Of a stretch of 64,000 bases of DNA, positions 25,036 through 33,696 are shown in pieces (the first letter of the stretch is position 1; every line of letters begins with the position of its first letter). The notes under the pieces are model-generated. The model saw nothing but the letters and a program-made list of their open reading frames with translations, ran no database searches and was not told where the DNA came from. The DNA is from Phycisphaerales bacterium. Lineage in GTDB: Bacteria; Planctomycetota; Phycisphaerae; Phycisphaerales; SM1A02. Made by a program: the position numbers and the translations under genes. Location of the stretch: assembly GCA_029246705.1 (NCBI GenBank), contig JAQWMQ010000031.1, positions 39,748-103,747 of the forward strand. Reading direction: 5' to 3'.

Positions 25036-26335
25036 CCAGCCTTCGTCGAAGGGCCTCGATCGGCGCAAGTTCATTGCCGCGACCTCCATCGGTGCGGCGA
25101 TGCCGCTGGCCGCCTCTGCGCTCGCCGGCGGAATGCTTCGACGCGAGGACGAACTCCGGGTCGGCGTGATCGGGTGTGGCGGTCGAGGTACCGGTGCGAC
25201 CGTGAACGCCCTGCAGGCCTCCGAGGACATTCGAATCCATGCGATGGGAGATCTCTTCCCCGACCGGGTCAAGGGGGCCCGGAACCAGCTGGTCAAGGCC
25301 GCGGAGGAGCGTGGGTTCGGTGATCGTGCGATCGCACCCGAATCGAACTGCTTCAGCGGATGGGATGCCTACAAGGACGTCATCGCCACCGACTGCGACT
25401 ACGTGATCCTCGCCACGCCACCCGGCTTTCGTCCGGTCCACTTCGAGGCGGCGATCGCCGGCAACAAGCACGTCTTCATGGAAAAACCCGTTGCGGTGGA
25501 CCCGGTCGGCATTCGCAAGGTGATCGATGCGGCACGCGAGGCCGATGCGCGCAAGCGCTCCGTCGTCGCCGGGACCCAGCGTCGCCACGAAGGGTGCTAC
25601 CTCGAGATGATGGAACGCATCCACGGCGGAGCGATCGGAACGCCGATCCTTGCTCGCGTCTACTGGAACACGGGAGGGCTCTGGAACAAGGACGCAGTCG
25701 CCTCCAAGAGCGAGATGGAGAATCACCTCCGCAACTGGCTCTACCACACCTGGCTTTCCGGCGACCACATCGTCGAACAGCACGTCCACAACCTTGATGT
25801 GGCCAACTGGGCCTTCCAGGATCATCCGACCGGAGTCTTCGGCGTCGGTGGACGGCAGGCACGCACCGGGGCCGAGTACGGTCACATCTTCGATCACTTC
25901 GGCCTCGAATACGCCTATCCCGGTGACCGCGTCGCCTTGAGCATGTGTCGACAGCAGATCGGGACACCCGGCCGGGTCCAGGAGCGGATCACCGGTACCG
26001 AAGGCTCGACCTGGAGCCAGTCCGGTTCCGCCGAGATCTACGGGCCGAATGCGTGGAAGTTCACCGGCAAGCAGGCCAACCCGTACGTGCAGGAACACAT
26101 CGACCTGCAGGCCTCCATCCGTGGTACCGGTGCTCACCTCAACGAGGGGAAGCGCATCGCGGAGTCGACGATGACGGCGATCATGGGCCGCGAAGCCGCC
26201 TACACCGGCCAGCAGATCACCTGGGACGAAGCGATGTCGAGCGACCTGGATCTCACTCCGGAAGTGATGGCGTTCGCGGAAAATCCCGTCGATGTCGTCG
26301 CCATACCCGGTGTGACCGTCCTGAACCGAAGCTGA
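25022..26335 (+). CDS. Gfo/Idh/MocA family oxidoreductase, Tat-exported
   Basis: 437 residues. A Tat-type signal DRRKFIAATS (13-22) followed by a hydrophobic segment marks periplasmic export. Next is the NAD(P) Rossmann motif GVIGCGGRGTG (48-58), then YVILATPPGFRPVHFEAAIAGNKHVFMEKPVAVDP containing the family EKP motif. A later HNLDVANW segment carries the conserved His and Asp region. Family members oxidise or isomerise sugars, often in polysaccharide breakdown. Exported forms are frequent in Planctomycetota and bind NADP before Tat export. GAGGAG lies eight bases before the ATG. With the sialidase and FGE-like lipoproteins it forms a probable glycan-processing unit. Confidence 0.92.
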   Translation: MTRNDQPSSKGLDRRKFIAATSIGAAMPLAASALAGGMLRREDELRVGVIGCGGRGTGATVNALQASEDIRIHAMGDLFPDRVKGARNQLVKAAEERGFGDRAIAPESNCFSGWDAYKDVIATDCDYVILATPPGFRPVHFEAAIAGNKHVFMEKPVAVDPVGIRKVIDAAREADARKRSVVAGTQRRHEGCYLEMMERIHGGAIGTPILARVYWNTGGLWNKDAVASKSEMENHLRNWLYHTWLSGDHIVEQHVHNLDVANWAFQDHPTGVFGVGGRQARTGAEYGHIFDHFGLEYAYPGDRVALSMCRQQIGTPGRVQERITGTEGSTWSQSGSAEIYGPNAWKFTGKQANPYVQEHIDLQASIRGTGAHLNEGKRIAESTMTAIMGREAAYTGQQITWDEAMSSDLDLTPEVMAFAENPVDVVAIPGVTVLNRS

Positions 26336-26381
26336 TCACGTCGATCACCCGATCCCGTGCAGGCGGCTAGACTGGGACGCG

Positions 26382-27236
26382 ATGACACCATCGAAGTCAC
26401 CATCGAAGTCACCATCGAAGTCGCCATCGAAGTCGCCATCGAACCACGAGACGGTCACGGTTGAAGGTCTGGCGGTCTGCTACACCGCCTTCAACAGCAT
26501 GCGCACCATGAAGCGTTCCCTCGACAGTGCGCTCGCCCTGTCGAACCACGTGGTGGTCGTCGATTCCGGGTCCACCGATGGCACCATCGAGTTGTGCCGG
26601 GACCACGGCATCGAGACCATCCATCGGGACTGGACGAACCCCACGGAACAGAAGGCCTTTGCCATGTCCTTCTGCAAGGAACGGCCCTGGGTGCTCCTGC
26701 TTGATTCCGACGAGACGGTTCTGGAAGACCTCGCCCCGGCGATTCGCAAGGCGATCGCGGAGGCTGGTCCCGATGACACCGGGTTCGAGATGAATCGACG
26801 CACCTGGTTCGATGGCCGACCGCTTCGTCACGCCTTCCAACCCGAATGGCGGCTTCGCCTGGTGCGGACCAGTCGGGCCAGGATCCTCGCCGATCCTTCA
26901 GGGGTTCACGATCGTCTCGAGGTCGACGGAGGTCGGATCGGACGGTTGACGGGCATCCTCCGTCACGATTCCTGGGAGGACGCCGCGGACATGCTTCGTC
27001 GGGGGGTCTCGTGGGGTGTCCAGACCGGGCGGTCCGCGAAGAAGGGGGGGCGCGTGGTCAACCTGGTCTTCAACCCCGGCTTCGCCTTCCTCAAGCAGCT
27101 CCTGATGCGACGCGCCATTCTCGACGGTTGGCGAGGATGGGTGGCTGCTGCCGGCGTCGCCTCGCAGACCCTCGCCAAGCACATCGCGATCATGGAGCGT
27201 CGTGAGCGAGAACGGGAATCCTCCCGATCCTCGTGA
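26382..27236 (+). CDS. Family 2 glycosyltransferase (WaaE/KdtX-like)
   Basis: 284 residues. After a repeated N-terminus (SPSK units, residues 3-21) comes a GT-A fold: VVVVDSGSTDGTIELC (57-72) as the nucleotide-sugar binding loop, NPTEQKAFA (86-94), then the DxD-like LLLDSDE (105-111). The C-terminal half (RLVRTSRARI, GRLTGILRHDSW, FLKQLLMRRAILDG) resembles the WaaE/KdtX group of LPS core beta-glycosyltransferases. Donor and acceptor are unknown. No clear ribosome binding site precedes the ATG at 26382. An internal start after the repeats, near codon 32, would also give a complete domain. The 3' end overlaps the convergent apbE by 47 bases. Confidence 0.85.
   Translation: MTPSKSPSKSPSKSPSKSPSNHETVTVEGLAVCYTAFNSMRTMKRSLDSALALSNHVVVVDSGSTDGTIELCRDHGIETIHRDWTNPTEQKAFAMSFCKERPWVLLLDSDETVLEDLAPAIRKAIAEAGPDDTGFEMNRRTWFDGRPLRHAFQPEWRLRLVRTSRARILADPSGVHDRLEVDGGRIGRLTGILRHDSWEDAADMLRRGVSWGVQTGRSAKKGGRVVNLVFNPGFAFLKQLLMRRAILDGWRGWVAAAGVASQTLAKHIAIMERRERERESSRSS
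26388..26444 (+). repeat. 12-bp tandem repeat in the 5' end of the glycosyltransferase gene
   Basis: The unit CCATCGAAGTC(A/G) is repeated four times and then partly (26388-26444). It encodes Pro-Ser-Lys-Ser. Because the unit is a multiple of three, copy-number change keeps the reading frame and would lengthen or shorten the N-terminus. Confidence 0.92.
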
Positions 27237-28194
27237 GGGTGTTCTTCCCGTCTCGAACCGTCCCGACCAGCGCCGAGGCTTCCGGGTAGCTGTGCTCGAT
27301 GAGTTCGGCCAGTCCGGTCGGACCAAGCACGCAGCCTGCGGTCGCAAGTGCGTCACTGGTCGCGCCACTGGGTGAAACAACCGTCACCTGGATCTGTCTG
27401 GTCAGTCCCAGTCCCGTGGTCGGATCGACGACATGGCTGTAACGCGTCTTTCCGATGGTCATGAACTGGTGCCTGTCGCCGCTGGTCGAGATGGCGCAGT
27501 TGGTGACCTCGAGTTCAAGCGTCTCCGAACCGATCTCCCGGGCGAGCTGCACTGAAACCCGCCACGCGTCCTGGCCGGGAGGTGGATGTCCCACGCCGAT
27601 CTCCCCGTCGAAATCGATCAGGTGGTGCTTGATCCCTTCCCGCTGCAGGATGTCTCGTGCCTCATCGATCGCGATGCCCTTGCCGATCCCTCCGAAGTCG
27701 ATCTTGCTGCCGGCGCGCGCGATGCGCACGGTCCCGTCCCCGAGTTCGATCGCATCGATCCCAACCAGTGCACGTGCCGCGGACAGCTCCGAGTCATCGG
27801 GCAGGGTTCCGTTCGCCCTCGCCTGCCGCCAGAGCTCGACCACGGGGCCGATGGTCGGATCAAACGCGCCGTTGGAGCTTCTGGCGTGTTCGAGTGCCAG
27901 CACGATCGCTTCCTGCAGCGTGTCGCTGACCGTGAACGGTTCGGGTGCGGCGCCCAACAGTCGGTTGAGTTCCGATCGTTCGTTCCAGTCGCTCAGGGAT
28001 CGATCGAGTTCGTGCAGCCGGTCGTAGGTCCTGCGCGCAGCCTGCCTGGCGATGGTCTCCGATTCGGCATAGAGAACGAGTCTTGCCGGAGAGGCCATGG
28101 CCATCTCCACGTACTCGAAGCGCTGCAGGCTGTCGGTGCTGCCGCACCCGGTTGCCAGAGCCAGCCAGACACCGTGGACCAGCCACCGGGTCAT
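27190..28194 (-). CDS. apbE: FAD:protein FMN transferase ApbE
   Basis: Transfers FMN from FAD to a threonine of a target protein outside the cytoplasmic membrane, making a flavinylated electron carrier. 334 residues, lipoprotein signal with Cys about 17 (ALATGC). Family motifs: SDWNERSELNRL, SSNGAFDPTIGPVVELW, KIDFGGIGKGIAID, HHLIDFDGEIGVG, SHVVDPTTGL and SGATSDALATAGCVLG, with the metal-binding Asp/Thr region at the last one. The start overlaps the stop of the upstream ATPase gene (ATGA), so the two are co-translated. No FMN-accepting protein is encoded near it. Its 3' end overlaps the convergent glycosyltransferase gene. Confidence 0.93.
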   Translation of the reverse strand: MTRWLVHGVWLALATGCGSTDSLQRFEYVEMAMASPARLVLYAESETIARQAARRTYDRLHELDRSLSDWNERSELNRLLGAAPEPFTVSDTLQEAIVLALEHARSSNGAFDPTIGPVVELWRQARANGTLPDDSELSAARALVGIDAIELGDGTVRIARAGSKIDFGGIGKGIAIDEARDILQREGIKHHLIDFDGEIGVGHPPPGQDAWRVSVQLAREIGSETLELEVTNCAISTSGDRHQFMTIGKTRYSHVVDPTTGLGLTRQIQVTVVSPSGATSDALATAGCVLGPTGLAELIEHSYPEASALVGTVRDGKNTLTRIGRIPVLAHDAP

Positions 28195-30149
28195 GTGGTC
28201 CTGTCTCGATAGCCGAGGAGCCGTAGTGCATTCAGCACCACGACCAGGGTGGAGCCTTCGTGCAGGACCACCGCGATCCAGATCGGAGCCAGACCGAGAG
28301 CAGCTATCGGGACCAGTCCGGCGATCACGCCCATCGAGATGAAGAAGTTCTGGGTGATGGTCTTTCGAACCCGCCTGCTCAGTCCGATCGCGAAGGGAAG
28401 CCTGCAGAGATCATCGGCCATCAGTGCGACATTGGCCGTCTCGAGTGCGACATCGGTCCCTCCGGCTCCCATGGCGATGCTCACGTTGGCCGCCGCCAGC
28501 GCAGGGGCGTCGTTCACGCCGTCGCCGACCATGCCGACCGCGTTCCTGTGTCCACGCAGTTCCTTGACGATCCTGATCTTGTCCTCGGGCATCAGATTGG
28601 ACTCGATGCGGTCGACGCCGACCTGTTTGCCGATCAGTTCCGCGGACTGGGTGTTGTCACCGGTGAGCATCACCACCTGTCGTATGCCCAGCCGATGAAG
28701 CTCCTTGATCATCCTCTCGGCATTCGGTCGCGCCTTGTCCGCCAGCCCGACCACGCCGATGATCTCCTGCTCGCGAATTGCAAGCATCGTGCTGCGTGCC
28801 TCATTGCCGAGACGTTCGATGGCCTCGCTCGCTTGTTGCCAACCTCGCCATGTCCTGGATTCCTCGGATTGAAGGAGTCTCGGTCCACCGATGGTGATCT
28901 TTCGGCCGTCCACGACCGCGTGGATCCCGAGGCCGGGGAGGTTGGTGACGTCCTGGGCCGATCCGATCTCCAGCTTGCGAGCCTGCGCCGCCCGGGAGAT
29001 CGCCTTGGCCAGGGGGTGGCTCGACTGGAACTCGACTTCGGCCATCAGCTGCAACAGCTGGTTCTCATCGAGATCGGCCGTGGGGATGATGTCGGTCACT
29101 TCGGGTCGACCGTTGGTGATCGTCCCGGTCTTGTCCATGGCAAGCACCTTGATCGATCCCAGGTTCTCCAGATGCAGGCCACCCTTGACGAGAACCCCGT
29201 TGCGGGCTGCCTGGGCGATACCGGCAAGCACGGCTGAAGGCGTGGAGATCGCGAGCGCACACGGCGATGCCCCGACGAGAACGGTCATGCCCCTCAGGAA
29301 TGAATCCTTCATCTCCAAAATGCCCAGAGCGGGGGGGAGGAAGATCAGGAGCAGGGTCCCGATCAGGATCACTGGCACGTAGATTCGAGTGAATCGCTGG
29401 GCGAAACGCTGGCTGACCCCTTGTCGGGATCGACTTTCCTCGACCATCTTGATCATGCGTGCCATGGTCGTGTCGGTCGCAAGTCGATCCACCCGCACCG
29501 CCAGCGCGCCATCGCCGTTCACACTGCCTGCATAGACGCGTCCCCCCGGTGCCCGGTCGACGGGCATGCTTTCACCGGTGACCGCCGCTTGATCCACGGT
29601 CGAGGCTCCTTCCTCGACCAGCCCATCGACCGGAACCCGTGAACCGGGGCGTATCCGCACCAGGTCCCCGATCATGAGCTCCTCGACCGAAACGGCATGC
29701 TCTCCGTCGGGCTCTATCCTGAGTGCGGTCTTCGGGGTGATCGAGCCGAGGGATCGAATCGCATTTCGCGCTCGTCCCATCGCGTAGTGCTCAAGGGAGT
29801 GTCCCAGTGAGAACAGGAAGAACAGCAACGCGCCTTCCGCATAGAGACCTATCGATGCGGCGCCAATGCCAGCGACCAGCATGAGGAAGTCGATGTCGAA
29901 GCGAAATCGAAGAATCGCCTTGAGGCTGCCGATCAGCACTTCGTAACCGCCGGCCAGGTAGGCGGCGCCATAGAGCGTCAGGACGACCCATTGCGGTGCA
30001 GCACCAGTGATGTCGAGCATCCAGCCGGCCAGGAGAAACAGTCCTGAGAGGCATGGGAGGGCTATGTGGTGATAGCGATCGAAGAAGGATTCACCGGTCC
30101 CCCCTCCGCTGCCGCAGCAAGAAAAATCATCGTCAGCGTGTCTATGCAT
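28191..30149 (-). CDS. P-type metal ATPase, P1B-4-like
   Basis: Inner-membrane ATP-driven metal exporter, 652 residues. P-type landmarks: VTGES (actuator), DKTGT with phosphorylated Asp 339, SSHPLAKAI (P1B HP motif) and GDGVNDAPALA. The ion-site helix reads SPC (295-297) instead of CPC, and the last helix carries HEGST (630-634). The SPC plus HEG(G/S)T combination is typical of P1B-4 pumps (CoaT/CtpD), linked to Co2+, Zn2+ or Fe2+ rather than Cu+ or Cd2+. The N-terminus has no HMA domain, only a short His/Asp/Cys stretch (HRHADDD, CC). The ApbE gene is coupled downstream. A dyad in the 49-base divergent spacer may serve regulation. Confidence 0.9.
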   Translation of the reverse strand: MHRHADDDFSCCGSGGGTGESFFDRYHHIALPCLSGLFLLAGWMLDITGAAPQWVVLTLYGAAYLAGGYEVLIGSLKAILRFRFDIDFLMLVAGIGAASIGLYAEGALLFFLFSLGHSLEHYAMGRARNAIRSLGSITPKTALRIEPDGEHAVSVEELMIGDLVRIRPGSRVPVDGLVEEGASTVDQAAVTGESMPVDRAPGGRVYAGSVNGDGALAVRVDRLATDTTMARMIKMVEESRSRQGVSQRFAQRFTRIYVPVILIGTLLLIFLPPALGILEMKDSFLRGMTVLVGASPCALAISTPSAVLAGIAQAARNGVLVKGGLHLENLGSIKVLAMDKTGTITNGRPEVTDIIPTADLDENQLLQLMAEVEFQSSHPLAKAISRAAQARKLEIGSAQDVTNLPGLGIHAVVDGRKITIGGPRLLQSEESRTWRGWQQASEAIERLGNEARSTMLAIREQEIIGVVGLADKARPNAERMIKELHRLGIRQVVMLTGDNTQSAELIGKQVGVDRIESNLMPEDKIRIVKELRGHRNAVGMVGDGVNDAPALAAANVSIAMGAGGTDVALETANVALMADDLCRLPFAIGLSRRVRKTITQNFFISMGVIAGLVPIAALGLAPIWIAVVLHEGSTLVVVLNALRLLGYRDRTT

Positions 30150-30162
30150 CGTATTCCGAAAC

Positions 30163-30175
30163 CTTCACCCTGAAG
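30163..30175. promoter_or_regulatory. Dyad in the divergent ATPase/PqiA spacer
   Basis: CTTCA-CCC-TGAAG (30163-30175) is the only symmetric element in the 49-base spacer that must hold both promoters. It sits 14 bases before the ATPase start. It could be a metal-sensor operator, but the arms are short. Confidence 0.3.
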
Positions 30176-30198
30176 TCTACCCCCCTTGAGGAGGCTCC

Positions 30199-31302
30199 GT
30201 GAGCCCTTCATTGGATGAACTCAGCTTCAGTCGCCGATACCATCCGGTCATGGATGATCCTGAACAGCAGTTGCATATTCCGTCCCGTCTCATGTCTCGA
30301 GCTGGAATTCGAGGTTGGCTCATCCCGTTGGGCCTGATCCTGGTTCTCTTTTCGAACGTCGTGGCTCTGTTCCTGCCGTTTCTCGACATCGAAGTCGTGC
30401 TCAAGGGGTCGAGCGAGTACAAGCTGCCCGAATCGGTCAAGCTCATGTGGGAGACCGGTCTCTACTGGGTGGCGATCCTCATCGTCTGCTTCTCGATCAT
30501 CTTCCCCCTGGCCAAGACGATCTTCCTGCTGATCACCTGGTTCCTCAAGCTGCGCCCCGACCGACGCAAGGGATTCATTCGCCTGCTCGAGACCCTCGGC
30601 AAGTGGTCGATGCTCGACGTCTTCGTGGTCATCCTCCTCATGGTCCTCTCGAACGAGCAGCTCTTTCTCTCGACCACGCCTCGAATCGGCCTGACCTTCT
30701 TCATCTTCGCCATCATCGGCAACATGATCATGAGTCGAATCGTCGCGACGGTCGACGACCGCATCCACCCCGAGCCCGACGCGATGTCCAATGACAAGAA
30801 GCAGTTCATGCCCATGGATTCCACCGGTGGCCTGGGCTGGACGTTGCCCTTGTTGCTGGTGGTGTCCCTGCTCTCGATCGTGGTCGCCACGGGACTGCCG
30901 TTCCTCAAGATCAACGACATTCTCCTGCATTCCAATTCCTACAGCATCATGGAAGCCACCATGGCGCTGTGGGACAACGAGCGGATCGTGCTCGGCGTCT
31001 TCCTGTTCCTCTTCGTGGTGGCGATGCCGGTGGTCCGCATCCTTCTCATCGGGAACATGTGGTTCTCCAAGAAGACCCGTGCCGCCCATTACAAGCAGAT
31101 GGATCTGGTCCGGATCTCCGGTGAGTGGTCGATGATGAGCGTGTTCCTTCTGGCCCTGGTGATGATTCTCACCGAGGGTCGCCAACTGGTGAACACCAAG
31201 ATCACCAGCGGTCTCTACGCGATCATGATCTCAACCGCGGTCTGCGTGGTTTCGCTCTGGATCGCCCGCTGGTTGTTGAACTCCCGCACCAAGCAGTACT
31301 GA
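30199..31302 (+). CDS. PqiA-like integral membrane protein with two PqiA domains
   Basis: 367 residues from a GTG with a strong AGGAGG five bases upstream. Two homologous membrane blocks, each with about four helices: about 38-190 and 210-365. Each contains a matching motif, GKWSMLDVFVVILL in the first and SGEWSMMSVFLLALV in the second, the family signature of paraquat-inducible protein A. PqiA with PqiB and PqiC forms an envelope lipid-transport system that responds to oxidants. Here no pqiB or pqiC gene follows, and the zinc-binding Cys residues of E. coli PqiA are absent, so an orphan or divergent role is likely. A six-bp hairpin just after the stop (31307-31321) may end both convergent transcripts. 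Confidence 0.85.
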   Translation: MSPSLDELSFSRRYHPVMDDPEQQLHIPSRLMSRAGIRGWLIPLGLILVLFSNVVALFLPFLDIEVVLKGSSEYKLPESVKLMWETGLYWVAILIVCFSIIFPLAKTIFLLITWFLKLRPDRRKGFIRLLETLGKWSMLDVFVVILLMVLSNEQLFLSTTPRIGLTFFIFAIIGNMIMSRIVATVDDRIHPEPDAMSNDKKQFMPMDSTGGLGWTLPLLLVVSLLSIVVATGLPFLKINDILLHSNSYSIMEATMALWDNERIVLGVFLFLFVVAMPVVRILLIGNMWFSKKTRAAHYKQMDLVRISGEWSMMSVFLLALVMILTEGRQLVNTKITSGLYAIMISTAVCVVSLWIARWLLNSRTKQY

Positions 31303-31313
31303 GCCCCGGTCTT

Positions 31314-32450
31314 TCAGACCGTTGCCTCTGAAAGCGGAGCCTCGTGTCCGGCGGCCTGCACGCGTACCACGCTGGCGGCGTTCCCCGAGTCCAGAAGCAG
31401 GGCATGGCGGGCGAGATTCACGGTCGGGCAGACATGCTCCGGTACCAGCGTGAGCAGTTCGCCCCGAGCGGGCATGTCGCCCTTGATGACCCTGATCGGC
31501 AGGTGTTCCTCGCTGGGATGCAGCGGGATCAGTCGGTCACTGCCCATGACCACGCAACAGGGATCCCCGGTGTCGGCGGAGATCGACTTGTGTCCGGCGT
31601 TCACGGTCACCAGGTGTTCGTCCGGATGGCTGACCACGTGGGCCAGGACCGCTGCAGCCGGTCGCAGTTGCAGTCGTGCGATTTCCGGGATGCGCTCGGA
31701 GATGGCGTCGTGGTAGACGACGGTTCCGGGTGAAACGGTGTTTCGCATGGTCCCGACCAGATTGGCATGGGTCAGTGCATGCGTGAAGGTGGGGGTGCCG
31801 CTGGTGATGAGCTCGAAGGCCCCGCCCAGGTTGGCGTCGATCTGAAGCAGCGTGTCGAAGGCGGCATGGGCTCGTTCACGGCGGGCTTCCTCCTCGCCGC
31901 CACGGATGTGTCCTTCGTAGAAATGCAGCCCTCTCCACTGATCTCCACTGGCCAGGGTGACCTGTTCGATCCGATCCAGTTCCCTCATCGGGATCCCGGT
32001 TCGGTTCATGCCCGGGTTCACGTCGACGAATGCACCGACGTTTCCCGGCAGTGCGTTCACTTCATCGATGGTTTCCACCAGGGTCGAAATGCGCGCACCA
32101 GGGCAGGCATCCGCCAGTTCGGAGAGCCTTTGTATTCCTGCAGGGGAGGCATGGTGTGCGAGCAGGATGTCCGCTTCCGGAGCCATGCTCAGGAGGATGC
32201 TCATCTCGAGTGTGTTCGCGCACTTGAAGCGTTCGACCCCCGCATCGAGGAGGGCTTGCCACACCTGCGGGATCTTGGTGGTCTTCAAGTGGGGGCGCCA
32301 GCAGGAAGGCTCCCCGAGCGCATCGATGACTCGATCTATGTTGTGACGCACCGACGGCATGTGGATCGCCAGGGCGGGCGTGTGCAGTTCGCCGGAGTCG
32401 ATCCCGTCTGACAGGAACGTGTCGGGAGCCATGTCTGCGAACGGAATCAT
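31314..32450 (-). CDS. DSD1-like PLP enzyme (D-serine dehydratase/D-threonine aldolase family)
   Basis: 378 residues. A fold-type III PLP enzyme with the alanine-racemase-like barrel. The N-terminal segment WRPHLKTTK (51-59) carries the PLP lysine. Later come HFYEGHIRG, TSGTPTFTHAL, and, near the end, VPEHVCPTVNL, the His-x-Cys metal site of the DSD1/D-threonine aldolase group, followed by a C-terminal beta domain. Members deaminate D-serine or cleave D-threonine, and the substrate cannot be decided. Its start overlaps the msrBA stop (ATGA), an unusual partner. Confidence 0.9.
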   Translation of the reverse strand: MIPFADMAPDTFLSDGIDSGELHTPALAIHMPSVRHNIDRVIDALGEPSCWRPHLKTTKIPQVWQALLDAGVERFKCANTLEMSILLSMAPEADILLAHHASPAGIQRLSELADACPGARISTLVETIDEVNALPGNVGAFVDVNPGMNRTGIPMRELDRIEQVTLASGDQWRGLHFYEGHIRGGEEEARRERAHAAFDTLLQIDANLGGAFELITSGTPTFTHALTHANLVGTMRNTVSPGTVVYHDAISERIPEIARLQLRPAAAVLAHVVSHPDEHLVTVNAGHKSISADTGDPCCVVMGSDRLIPLHPSEEHLPIRVIKGDMPARGELLTLVPEHVCPTVNLARHALLLDSGNAASVVRVQAAGHEAPLSEATV

Positions 32451-33565
32451 GAGCTTGCGTTCTTCTTCGTGACCAGCGCCGTGAATTCCTCGATCGCGGG
32501 ACCGATGCCGGGGTGACAGGCACGTCCGGTGCGGTCGACGTAGTCCTGGTGGTAGGGTTCCGCGACGTAGAACTCCTCTGCTCCCTCGATCTGGGTGACG
32601 ATGGGGCGTCCGTCGAAGGCGCCGGCCTCGTTCAGCTCCTTGACCACCTTTCGAGCCACGGCATCCTGGTCCTTGCTGGTGGTGTAGATGCCACTGCGGT
32701 ACTGGGTACCGATGTCGGGTCCCTGACGGTTCATGGTCGTCGGGTCATGCACCTTGAAGAAGAAACGAACCAGCGTCTCGTAGTCGATGATCTCCGGGTC
32801 GTAGAAGACCCGGACCGATTCCGCATGTCCGGTGTTCCCGGTGCAGACCTGCTTGTAATCGGGGGAATCCAGCTCGCCGTTCTGGTATCCGCTGCTCGCC
32901 GAGAGCACGCCGGGAAGCTTGCCGAAGGCATACTCGATGCCCCAGAAGCAGCCGCCGGCAAAGTACGCGACCGCGTTGTCGGTGGGCCTGGACGCCTCTG
33001 GAATCTCGCCACCCTCCTCCACGAAGCCGAGTGATTCGGAATTCAGGCAGAATCGCAACCCCGTGGGTTCCGGTCCGTCCTCGAAGACATGGCCGAGGTG
33101 GCTGTCGCAACGAGCGCAGAGGATCTCGGTGCGGGCCATTCCGAGCGTGCTGTCGGTCTTGCCGACAACATGATCTTGGCTGTAGGGGAAGGTGAAGCTC
33201 GGCCATCCGGTTCCCGAGGTGAACTTCTCCTCGCTCCTGAACAGGGGGAGACCGCACACCACGCAGGCGTAGAAGCCGTCCTTCTTGTTGTCGAGCAGGG
33301 TGCCGCAGAAGGCGCGTTCGGTCCCTGCGGCCTGGGTGATTCGCTTCTGTTCCGGTGTCAGCTTCGCGATCAGCTTCGCCTTCTCCTCCTTCGACGGGGG
33401 AGTCAGGTCGTGCCCTGCATCGGAGATTGAAGGCCTGGTGTCTTCCTGTGAGCCGGAGTTGACCATGGTTATCGATTCCGCGTTGTTTGGTGAGGGACAT
33501 CCACCGGCAAGCATCAAGCCGGCCATGAGGATCGGGATCAGTGCGTGTCGAGATGAGGGGTACAT
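32447..33565 (-). CDS. msrBA: Bifunctional methionine sulfoxide reductase MsrB-MsrA, lipoprotein
   Basis: 372 residues from the start at 33565, which has AAGGAGAG seven to eight bases upstream. The lipobox is LAGGC (Cys 23), so it acts outside the cytoplasmic membrane. The MsrB domain comes first (about 60-185): zinc pairs Cys101/Cys104 and Cys150/Cys153, TGWPSF, HVFEDG, and the catalytic RFCLNS (Cys 173). The MsrA domain follows (about 198-365) with GGCFWG (catalytic Cys 206), TGNTGHAESV and the terminal YHQDY. Together they reduce R- and S-methionine sulfoxide in envelope proteins. The electron donor is not seen in this window. The order B-A is less common than A-B but known. It is coupled to the DSD1-like gene. 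Confidence 0.95.
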   Translation of the reverse strand: MYPSSRHALIPILMAGLMLAGGCPSPNNAESITMVNSGSQEDTRPSISDAGHDLTPPSKEEKAKLIAKLTPEQKRITQAAGTERAFCGTLLDNKKDGFYACVVCGLPLFRSEEKFTSGTGWPSFTFPYSQDHVVGKTDSTLGMARTEILCARCDSHLGHVFEDGPEPTGLRFCLNSESLGFVEEGGEIPEASRPTDNAVAYFAGGCFWGIEYAFGKLPGVLSASSGYQNGELDSPDYKQVCTGNTGHAESVRVFYDPEIIDYETLVRFFFKVHDPTTMNRQGPDIGTQYRSGIYTTSKDQDAVARKVVKELNEAGAFDGRPIVTQIEGAEEFYVAEPYHQDYVDRTGRACHPGIGPAIEEFTALVTKKNASS

Positions 33566-33696
33566 GGGAGCTCTCCTTCCATGACGCCTGATGGCAGAGC
33601 GTTTCATGATCAGTGTATACCGGTCAGTCGACAGTCGGGTTCACCGTCTCGACCGGTTCGACCCTGGAAACGGCCGTCAAGCGGCGTTTTACGAGG

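Noticed and set aside
33640..33696. Terminator after folE2
   Set aside because: A bulged eight-bp stem exists (AAACGGCCG with CGGCGTTT), but no T run of useful length follows on the minus strand.
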